NCBI GenBank assembly: GCA_023228125.1
Contig: JALOBT010000025.1
Location: 1 to 37,841, forward strand
Direction of reading: 5' to 3'
Source: Candidatus Cloacimonadota bacterium
Lineage (GTDB): Bacteria > Cloacimonadota > Cloacimonadia > Cloacimonadales > Cloacimonadaceae
DNA length: 37,841 nt
The translations under genes were made by a program, and so were the position numbers. Of the stretch, positions 16,742 through 22,458 are shown piece after piece; positions within the stretch are counted from its first letter, which is position 1, and each line of letters begins with the position of its first letter. The notes beneath the pieces were generated by a model. It saw nothing but the letters and a program-made list of their open reading frames with translations, did not search any database and was not told where the DNA came from.

Positions 16742-17493
16742 AAGCCATTGCTGTAATCGGATACCATCACACGGGTAAGACCACCACCGTGATGAGCATC
16801 GTGCAAGCCCTTACGGCGAAAGGCTATAAGGTCGCCACGATCAAGGACATTCATAGCGATAAATACCGCGCCGATACCGCCGGCAAGAATTCTGCCTTAC
16901 ACGTAGAAGCGGGCAGCATTCAGACTGTAGCCAAGGGCCTGTATGACACCGCCATCATCTATCCCAAACCCCTGCCTCTGAACGAGATTCTGCCGCATAT
17001 TGTTGCCGATTATCTGATCATAGAAGGCATGAAAGATGCGCCGGTGCCAAAGCTCGTTTGCGCCGAAAGCACAGATCAGCTTGATGAACTCATAGATGAC
17101 ACCTGCATCGGGATTTGCGGACTGATCGCAAATACCCCTTACACCCACCCCAGCCTTCCTGTCTTCAGACTTCCCCAGGGTGCCAGTGCTCTTTGTGAGC
17201 GTGTGTTATCTACCAGTTTTGAGATATTGCCCGCCTCCGATCCCGAGTGTTGTAGCCGTTGTGGGGGAACTTGTTACGAGATGGCGGCTGCGATAGTCCA
17301 GGGGCGGAAGAGTCGCTCAGATTGCGTTTTGGATGGCAAGAACAGCCTTATCCTCAAGGTGGGCGGCAAGGAAGTGGTGATCGTGCCCTTTGTGCAGGAT
17401 ATTCTCAGAGATAACATTCTGGCTGTGCTCAACAATCTGCGGGACATCGAGCCCGGCAAAGATATCGAAATCAAGCTCCACATCCAGCCATGA
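16738..17493 (+). CDS. mobB: MobB-like P-loop protein with C-terminal Fe-S cysteine domain
   Basis: A 251-residue protein, longer than E. coli MobB (about 170). The N-terminal half is MobB-like: Walker A GYHHTGKTTT (about 8-17), IKDIHSDKYRADTAGKNS, and LIIEGMKDAPVPKLV. MobB assists attachment of a nucleotide to molybdopterin. Around residues 170-195 is a cysteine cluster, CCSRCGGTC followed by a Cys about 16 residues later. This resembles the PF04060-type [4Fe-4S] domain of anaerobic redox enzymes. The start overlaps ispF as ATGA and the end overlaps thiF as ATGA. The fusion and the thiF/thiS neighbours point to pterin (Mo or W) cofactor or sulfur-carrier chemistry; the exact role is inferred. 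Confidence 0.8.
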   Translation: MKAIAVIGYHHTGKTTTVMSIVQALTAKGYKVATIKDIHSDKYRADTAGKNSALHVEAGSIQTVAKGLYDTAIIYPKPLPLNEILPHIVADYLIIEGMKDAPVPKLVCAESTDQLDELIDDTCIGICGLIANTPYTHPSLPVFRLPQGASALCERVLSTSFEILPASDPECCSRCGGTCYEMAAAIVQGRKSRSDCVLDGKNSLILKVGGKEVVIVPFVQDILRDNILAVLNNLRDIEPGKDIEIKLHIQP

Positions 17494-18107
17494 CCCATCA
17501 GGAATACTTCTGTGAGCGAGACCCAATCGCCTTTCCTCTGTGGCAAAAGGCTGTAGTAGGCATCGCCGGCGCAGGAGGCTTGGGCTCAAACCTGGCTCTG
17601 CTACTGGCCCGAGCGGGCATCGGTAAACTGATCATTAGCGATTTTGACACAGTCTCTCTGTCCAATCTGAACCGTCAGGCCTTCAATCTGGATCAGGTGG
17701 GAATGTACAAAGTAGAAGCTCTGGCGCAAAACATCCGCAAGGTGAATCCCTTTATCGAGCTGGAAATCCACACTCTCCGCCTGGATGCAGACAATGTTTG
17801 CGAGCTTTTTCACGGTGTGGATATCATGATCGAGGCTTTTGATGAAGCAAGAGCCAAAACCATGCTGATAGAGTGTTTCAGCCAGCATTTTCCGGATACT
17901 CCGCTCATCTGCGCCTCTGGCCTGGCCGGTTATGGCAAGAGTGAAGAGATCAGGATAGTTCAGGATGGCCAGCTTTTTGTGGTGGGAGATCAGAGCTCGG
18001 AGCTTACATACGGCATCGCGCCCATTTCCGCACGTGTGATGATAGTAGCTGCGATGCAGGCCAATCTTGCCCTGGAGAGGATTGTATGGAAAAACAGCTT
18101 ACCATAA
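17490..18107 (+). CDS. thiF: ThiF-family E1-like adenylyltransferase (short form)
   Basis: A 205-residue E1-like enzyme that adenylates the C-terminal Gly-Gly of a sulfur carrier (ThiS or MoaD type). The nucleotide-binding loop is GIAGAGGLGSN, followed by ISDFDTVSLSNLNRQ, with the conserved Asp and the Arg finger in NLNRQ. The protein is shorter than MoeB and lacks the paired CxxC zinc motifs, as in the 'family 2' ThiF proteins of anaerobes. The neighbouring downstream gene encodes a ThiS-like carrier and overlaps it by 22 bp, so the two products are very likely partners. It overlaps mobB by ATGA. Confidence 0.88.
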   Translation: MTHQEYFCERDPIAFPLWQKAVVGIAGAGGLGSNLALLLARAGIGKLIISDFDTVSLSNLNRQAFNLDQVGMYKVEALAQNIRKVNPFIELEIHTLRLDADNVCELFHGVDIMIEAFDEARAKTMLIECFSQHFPDTPLICASGLAGYGKSEEIRIVQDGQLFVVGDQSSELTYGIAPISARVMIVAAMQANLALERIVWKNSLP

Positions 18108-18292
18108 ACGGACACAGGCGAATCTGGACAGAAGGCATGACGGTTCAGGATGCCCTGGACCTGATGAATTACACTTTTATAATGCTGGTGGTCAAGATCA
18201 ATGGCGAGGTGGTATTGCGTCAGGATTACGCCAGCACCCTGATTCCCGAGGGGGCAGAGGTATTAGTAATTCACCTGATCAGCGGAGGTTGA
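18086..18292 (+). CDS. thiS: ThiS-like sulfur carrier protein
   Basis: A 68-residue beta-grasp protein ending in the obligatory Gly-Gly (HLISGG). The pattern MTVQDAL, VVKINGEVVLR and EGAEVLVIH matches ThiS, which carries sulfur as a C-terminal thiocarboxylate for thiazole formation. A MoaD-type role in pterin cofactor synthesis cannot be excluded because of the mobB-like gene upstream. GGAGAGG lies just before ATG 18086. Its 3' end overlaps the 3' end of the convergent queE gene by 14 bp, so there is no room for a terminator between the two operons. Confidence 0.88.
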   Translation: MEKQLTINGHRRIWTEGMTVQDALDLMNYTFIMLVVKINGEVVLRQDYASTLIPEGAEVLVIHLISGG

Positions 18293-18905
18293 GCAGCTTG
18301 TGAAGTTGCAAGCTGAGCTTGACTTTCAGCCCATCCTTTAATAGCCATTCTGCCAGTATTTCTGGCGGTAGCACGCTGGTCACGGGGGAGAAGTGAATCG
18401 TCCTGTCAGTGAGCTTATGCACTTGCAGAAAATCCCGCGCAAACACATAATCCGCATAATTCGTAAGCACAAATTTCAGCTCATCCTGCGGCTCCAAACA
18501 CTTTAGATTCCAGAGCATAAAGCTATCCGGGCATCCGCTGCCAGGGCATTTTACATCCACGATCTTGATCACAGCTTGGGGAACATCTTCCAGATACAAA
18601 GAGCCATTGGTCTCCAAAAGCACTGTATAGCCCTGCTCCAAAAGCAGATGCATCAGAGGAATGCTATCATTTTGCCATAGCGGTTCGCCGCCGGTCAATT
18701 CCACCAATTTACAAGGATACTGCTCTATTTCGCTAAGGATGGAGGCTAGAGTGCGAAATTCACCTTCGGCATAGGAGTATTTTGTGTCGCAATAGCTACA
18801 GCGCAGATTGCAGCCGGAGAGCCGGATAAAGATGCAGGGCCTGCCCATATAGCTGGATTCCCCTTGCAAACTGTAAAAGATCTCACATACCTCAAGTTTA
18901 TTCAC
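18279..18905 (-). CDS. queE: QueE, 7-carboxy-7-deazaguanine synthase (radical SAM)
   Basis: A 208-residue radical SAM enzyme converting 6-carboxytetrahydropterin into 7-carboxy-7-deazaguanine, the ring-contraction step of queuosine/deazapurine synthesis. The motifs are EIFYSLQGES, GRPCIFIRLSGC, the cluster CNLRCSYC and the SAM-binding VELTGGEPL. I prefer GTG 18905, which starts 17 bp after the upstream stop and gives the family's usual length. An ATG at 18980 would extend it by 25 residues into the preceding gene. It is the last gene of the etfA-amidohydrolase operon. queC, queD and queF are not in the window. Confidence 0.92.
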   Translation of the reverse strand: MNKLEVCEIFYSLQGESSYMGRPCIFIRLSGCNLRCSYCDTKYSYAEGEFRTLASILSEIEQYPCKLVELTGGEPLWQNDSIPLMHLLLEQGYTVLLETNGSLYLEDVPQAVIKIVDVKCPGSGCPDSFMLWNLKCLEPQDELKFVLTNYADYVFARDFLQVHKLTDRTIHFSPVTSVLPPEILAEWLLKDGLKVKLSLQLHKLLNLR

Positions 18906-18921
18906 GTGTGTTCCGGCGAAT

Positions 18922-20127
18922 TTAGAAAGGTAAAAAGGGAAAGTCTTTGTGATAACCCAGTGCGGCGTCGATTTGATCATTGATCTCCAGCGGGTCTCCG
19001 ATCACGAATTTCTCTCTGTTTGAGGTTCTGAAGATGGTATATTCCTCCTCCAGATCAGGGAAAAGCTCCAGTAGCCAGCTATCGCCATAACGGGGGATAC
19101 CATCCACGAGCAAGAGCTGAATCGCCTTCATTTCCAGCTCCATGAGGTTTTCAAAGGGGTCTTTTTCCACCTGATCGATCAGCAGCAGGTTTTGGGTATC
19201 ATCTGGATTCAGAGCTCCATAACGCGGGTGCAGATGCAGAGCCTTCACCGCATTTTGGGTAACCATGCGATACAATTCGGAGGCCGGTATATTCGGATAA
19301 TGCTCACGGATCGTGGAGAATTCATCGATCAGATTAATCCCTCCGCTCATGGTGGAATCCGTGCCGATCACCACATTGGTTTTATGCTTCAGCACGGCAG
19401 CAATATCCAGGGTTTTGCCGATCAGATAATAGTTTGAAGTGGGGCACCAACACACGCTTGCTCCCACCCTGGCCATCTTTGCAATCTCCTCAGGCGTAAA
19501 AGCAATGCCATGAATCAAAAGGGTATTGTTTCTTAGCAGTCCTTGCTCTTTGAGGAGGGCAAATTCTGCTTTGGTGATGTCGTCTGTCCCTTCACCCAAG
19601 TGGATTACAAAGGGCATTATCCCTTTGCTCAGCTCCATTTCTTGCTGGGGAGTTTCTCCGCCCCACCAATTTCCCATGGTGATGGAATGGCATTGGCGAA
19701 AGAGCCGGGGAACTATGATGGGCATGGCCTCATAATACTCATCTTTTTGCAGCGGAGCATGATCATGCACGGTGCCACAGCCGGAAAAGAGGTTCTTATA
19801 GGCTCCGAGGCGCGCCACAGTGAGGGCTGCCGGGTCCAAAAGATCGAAGGAGCCATCATTCAGCCAGAATTTGTTGCGTTCATGAAAGCTAAAGGAATCC
19901 CTCATATCTTCTACCCAAATATGTGAATTATGGTAAGGACGATGCTCTCCAGCGCGCGGCACCCAATTTCCCACCAGATGATCGTGAGCATTGATGAGCG
20001 GAATATAGGCTACACTGCGGGGGATTTCAATGATCTGCTCCTGGGTATCCGGGATAGAAATATTCAGTGCTTGACCTTCTCGAACCTCATCGGGATTGAT
20101 CACGCTGAGGCTGGGTTCTATTTTCAT
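18922..20127 (-). CDS. Amidohydrolase-family metal-dependent hydrolase
   Basis: A 401-residue protein of the amidohydrolase superfamily (ATZ/TRZ and cytosine-deaminase-like branch), a cytosolic metal hydrolase or deaminase. The metal ligands are visible in order: His48 and His50 in NAHDH, His176 in IHLGEG, His206 in IHGIAF and Asp257 in GTDST. The first beta strand, normally shared with the N-terminal beta-sandwich, is present. The substrate is unknown; related proteins act on deaminated purines, pterins or N-heterocycles. The start overlaps the etfA stop by ATGA, so it is translationally coupled. queE follows after a short gap, so a link to pterin or purine metabolism is possible but speculative. 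Confidence 0.85.
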   Translation of the reverse strand: MKIEPSLSVINPDEVREGQALNISIPDTQEQIIEIPRSVAYIPLINAHDHLVGNWVPRAGEHRPYHNSHIWVEDMRDSFSFHERNKFWLNDGSFDLLDPAALTVARLGAYKNLFSGCGTVHDHAPLQKDEYYEAMPIIVPRLFRQCHSITMGNWWGGETPQQEMELSKGIMPFVIHLGEGTDDITKAEFALLKEQGLLRNNTLLIHGIAFTPEEIAKMARVGASVCWCPTSNYYLIGKTLDIAAVLKHKTNVVIGTDSTMSGGINLIDEFSTIREHYPNIPASELYRMVTQNAVKALHLHPRYGALNPDDTQNLLLIDQVEKDPFENLMELEMKAIQLLLVDGIPRYGDSWLLELFPDLEEEYTIFRTSNREKFVIGDPLEINDQIDAALGYHKDFPFLPF

Positions 20128-21314
20128 GCTCTTACTTCTTTAATTCTCTTAATAAGTTTTGGCACCAGCTCAAATAGATCTCCCACTATGCCCAAATCCG
20201 CTACTTTGAAGATGGGCGCATCGGGATCCTTATTGATTGCCACAATGTAATCTGCGGAGCTCATTCCGGCCAGATGCTGGATTGCTCCGGAGATTCCTAC
20301 TGCGATATAGATGCTGGGCTTCACGGTCTTTCCCGTCTGTCCCACTTGGTGAGAATAGGCGATCCATTCCGAATCCACCGCGGCACGCGAAGCTCCCATA
20401 GCTCCATCCAAAGCCTCAGCAAGTTCCTCGATCATGGCAAAGTTTTTTGCGTCTTTGATTCCGCGTCCGCCGGAGACGATTACATTGGCATCGGTGATAT
20501 TGATCAGATTGGTTTTCTCTTTTTCAAAGGATATATACTTGGTTTGATCTTCTTCCAGTTCAAAATTGTATTCTTCGCGGATCACAGTCCCGCTGCGGGA
20601 ATCATCCCGAGGCAGGGGATTCATCACTTTGTGACGAACAGTAGCCATCTGAGGACGGTGATTGGCGGTGAGGATGGTGGCCATGATATTCCCCCCAAAG
20701 GCAGGACGGGTCTGCATCAGGTTTCCCGTTTCTTCATCGATATTCAGGCCAGTGCAATCCGCAGTGAGTCCGGTATTTAGCTTGATCGCCACGCGGGGGA
20801 TAAAGCTGCGTCCTATCACCGTGGCACCGGTGAGGATGATCGCGGGGTGATACTTTTCGGCCAGATAGACCAGCGCCTCGCTATAGCGTTCGTCCCGAAA
20901 GTGCTTCAGAGCCGGATCGTCAATCTGAATCACCTGGTCTGCTCCACAAAAGATGAGCTCTTCGGCCATACCGTTCAGCTCGCTGCCAAAAAGCACCGCG
21001 CTGAGCTCGCAAGCTAACTGATCTGCCAGCTCACGTCCTTTGCCCAAAAGTTCATGCGATACTCCGGCTACTATGCCATCACGCTGCTCCACAAATACCC
21101 AAATACCACTGTACTCAGATTTATCTATGTGCTGAACGCTTTTCTTGCGAATTAGAATGGCATCAAAGGGACAGGCCTGCACGCAGGCGCCGCATAAGAC
21201 GCACTTGTCTATATCCATCACGGCGAGCTTATCCACGATAGTGATCGCATCATAAGCACATGCCTTCAAGCATTTACCGCAACCGACACACTTTTCAAAA
21301 ATAACTTCGATCAT
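20124..21314 (-). CDS. etfA: EtfA, electron transfer flavoprotein alpha subunit with N-terminal 2x[4Fe-4S] ferredoxin domain
   Basis: A 396-residue protein. Two ferredoxin motifs, CVGCGKCLKAC (Cys9,12,15,19) and CVLCGACVQACP (Cys38,41,44,48), are fused to a full EtfA. The FAD-binding C-domain contains VSGGRGI, GASRAAVDSEW, HQVGQTGKTVKP and GISGAIQH. This fused form is known from anaerobes, for example in electron-bifurcating or caffeyl-CoA-reductase-linked Etf complexes, where the clusters pass electrons to or from the flavin. An etfB partner normally sits directly upstream. None is present between here and the tRNA cluster, so it must be elsewhere. GGAGA precedes the ATG. It heads an operon with an amidohydrolase and queE. 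Confidence 0.93.
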   Translation of the reverse strand: MIEVIFEKCVGCGKCLKACAYDAITIVDKLAVMDIDKCVLCGACVQACPFDAILIRKKSVQHIDKSEYSGIWVFVEQRDGIVAGVSHELLGKGRELADQLACELSAVLFGSELNGMAEELIFCGADQVIQIDDPALKHFRDERYSEALVYLAEKYHPAIILTGATVIGRSFIPRVAIKLNTGLTADCTGLNIDEETGNLMQTRPAFGGNIMATILTANHRPQMATVRHKVMNPLPRDDSRSGTVIREEYNFELEEDQTKYISFEKEKTNLINITDANVIVSGGRGIKDAKNFAMIEELAEALDGAMGASRAAVDSEWIAYSHQVGQTGKTVKPSIYIAVGISGAIQHLAGMSSADYIVAINKDPDAPIFKVADLGIVGDLFELVPKLIKRIKEVRA

Positions 21315-21333
21315 TTATTCTCTCCTGAGCAAT

Positions 21334-21361
21334 ACAATATTTGCAGGCCCTGTCTTGTCAA
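21334..21361 (-). promoter_or_regulatory. Promoter of the etfA operon
   Basis: On the minus strand TTGACA (21361-21356) and TATTGT (21339-21334) lie 16 bp apart. The transcript would begin only about 13 nt before the start codon, with the ribosome binding site almost at its 5' end. Confidence 0.55.
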
Positions 21362-21763
21362 GCAGATTCTACAAGAATTGAAATCTTAGCGCTAAAACCA
21401 TTCAAATTTGATCCAGATGATCAGTTTTAATTCACCTCGTAACGCTGTCTTCCCATCCCGTGAATTGCAGTGCCCTCCTGCCTTGCTTATGCTACAGGTG
21501 ACATAGGGATAAGAGTATTTATTTCTACTTTATCCACGACATCTCTACTACATCAAAGGGGATAGCTTAGCCTGGGAGAGAGGAAATCTTAGACACTCGC
21601 ACAAAAATGGTTTTTTATTTACTCCAAGCTTTGAGGCCTTAGACAAAATATGCCCAATCTGAAACGATGTGCTCAGGCATCTATAGTAGCCTGAGCAATA
21701 TAGATATAGATCATTATGAACTTGATATTTCGTAATTTGGGGGAATGTCCGTCAAGAATCAGC
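21362..21763. other. Intergenic region between etfA and the tRNA cluster
   Basis: No gene of credible length is found here. It contains a perfect 9-bp inverted repeat (21670-21697). A second perfect inverted repeat, GTCAAG-N6-CTTGAC, overlaps the tRNA promoter (21751-21768). A fragment at about 21435 (CGTAACGCTG) resembles the outer end of the palindromic repeats at 31360 and 34362. A 29-codon plus-strand frame at 21417 has no ribosome binding site. The remainder shows nothing that I recognise. Confidence 0.4.
21670..21697. repeat. Perfect inverted repeat hairpin, not a canonical terminator
   Basis: TGCTCAGGC (21670-21678) and GCCTGAGCA (21689-21697) pair perfectly around a 10-nt loop. No T-run follows on either strand. 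It could be a regulator site, a structured RNA element or a transcription block between the divergent etfA and tRNA units. Confidence 0.55.
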
Positions 21764-21792
21764 TTGACAAAATATCCGCCTCCAAATTTAAG
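21764..21792 (+). promoter_or_regulatory. Promoter of the tRNA cluster
   Basis: TTGACA (21764-21769) is followed after 17 bp by TTTAAG (21787-21792, 4/6). The expected transcription start is about 7 bp before the first tRNA. The -35 box is overlapped by the inverted repeat GTCAAG-N6-CTTGAC (21751-21768). Confidence 0.55.
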
Positions 21793-21805
21793 GAAAGAAC
21801 CATAT

Positions 21806-21891
21806 GGAGGATTAGTCCTAATTGGTAAGGCAGCGGTCTTGAAAACCGCCGGGTTATGCCCATGGGGGTTCGAGTCCCTCATCCTCCGCCA
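21806..21891 (+). tRNA. tRNA-Ser (anticodon UGA)
   Basis: The acceptor stem GGAGGAT pairs with ATCCTCC, followed by discriminator G and an encoded CCA. The anticodon loop CTTGAAA reads UGA. A long variable arm and the T-loop GTTCGAGTC support a class II serine tRNA of 86 nt. Confidence 0.95.
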
Positions 21892-21927
21892 GTAAATAGA
21901 AGTGTTTAAACAATATAAGAATTGCCT

Positions 21928-22020
<93 letters not shown>

Positions 22021-22032
22021 TTATCTTAGAGT

Positions 22033-22107
22033 TGGGCAGTCGCCAAGGGGTAAGGCAGCAGGTTTTGGTCCTGCCATCCGGGGGTTCAAATCCTCCCTGC
22101 CCAGCCA
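22033..22107 (+). tRNA. tRNA-Gln (anticodon UUG)
   Basis: The acceptor stem TGGGCAG pairs with CTGCCCA, with discriminator G and encoded CCA. The anticodon stem-loop GCAGG-TTTTGGT-CCTGC reads UUG. The T-loop is GTTCAAATC. Confidence 0.95.
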
Positions 22108-22120
22108 ATCTATATTTTGT

Positions 22121-22194
22121 TGGGATGTCGTCTAACGGTAGGACAGCGGATTCTGGTTCCGTACGTGGGGGTTCAAATCCTCCCATCCCAGCCA
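22121..22194 (+). tRNA. tRNA-Gln (anticodon CUG)
   Basis: The acceptor stem TGGGATG pairs with CATCCCA, followed by G and CCA. The anticodon loop TTCTGGT reads CUG. It is 13 nt downstream of tRNA-Gln(UUG), which it closely resembles, suggesting an old duplication. Confidence 0.95.
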
Positions 22195-22200
22195 CATTTA

Positions 22201-22226
22201 GGGGCGGACTTTGTTCCGCCCTTTTT
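22201..22226 (+). terminator. Terminator of the tRNA cluster
   Basis: GGGCGGA (22202-22208) and TCCGCCC (22215-22221) form a perfect GC-rich stem with a 6-nt loop, followed by TTTTT. It lies 7 nt after the last CCA. Confidence 0.9.
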
Positions 22227-22234
22227 CGTTTATT

Positions 22235-22340
22235 TAGCGTTTTAGCGTTTTAGCGTTTTAGCGTTTTAGCGTATAGCGTATAGCGTCTAACGTCTAACGC
22301 CTAACGTCTAACGTCTAACGTCTAACGCCTAACGCCTAAC
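22235..22340. repeat. Tandem repeat switching from 8-bp to 7-bp period
   Basis: TAGCG recurs at 22235, 22243, 22251, 22259 and 22267 (unit TAGCGTTT, 8 bp). It then recurs at 22274 and 22281 every 7 bp, after which the word becomes TAACG at 22288, 22295, 22302, 22309, 22316, 22323 and 22330 (units TAACGTC/TAACGCC). There are about 15 units, with no protein-coding sense. It lies between the tRNA terminator and the clpB control region. Confidence 0.9.
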
Positions 22341-22370
22341 CTCCTGCGCCCCAACATACTCTCAGCCCAC

Positions 22371-22397
22371 TTAGCAGACTAATCCTCCGACTGCTAA
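22371..22397. promoter_or_regulatory. CIRCE-like heat-shock operator (HrcA site) upstream of clpB
   Basis: TTAGCAGAC-N9-GACTGCTAA matches the CIRCE consensus TTAGCACTC-N9-GAGTGCTAA at 15 of 18 positions, with exactly the 9-bp spacer and arms that are inverted repeats. It ends 7 bp before the -35 box of clpB. HrcA repressor control of clpB is the natural inference. hrcA itself is not in the window. Confidence 0.7.
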
Positions 22398-22404
22398 GTT
22401 TCTC

Positions 22405-22432
22405 TTGACAGGATTTCCACGCTCTTTATATT
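22405..22432 (+). promoter_or_regulatory. Promoter of clpB
   Basis: TTGACA (22405-22410) and TATATT (22427-22432) are spaced by 16 bp. This is an ordinary housekeeping sigma-70-type promoter rather than a sigma-32 one, consistent with control by a repressor. Confidence 0.75.
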
Positions 22433-22458
22433 GACTTCACCAATAGGGAGGTAAGATT

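Noticed and set aside
21417..21506. 29-codon frame beginning MISFNSPRN
   Set aside because: It has no ribosome binding site and part of its DNA resembles the outer end of the dispersed palindromic repeat.
22235..22340. CRISPR array
   Set aside because: Units are 7-8 bp with no unique spacers and no cas genes nearby; it is a simple tandem repeat.
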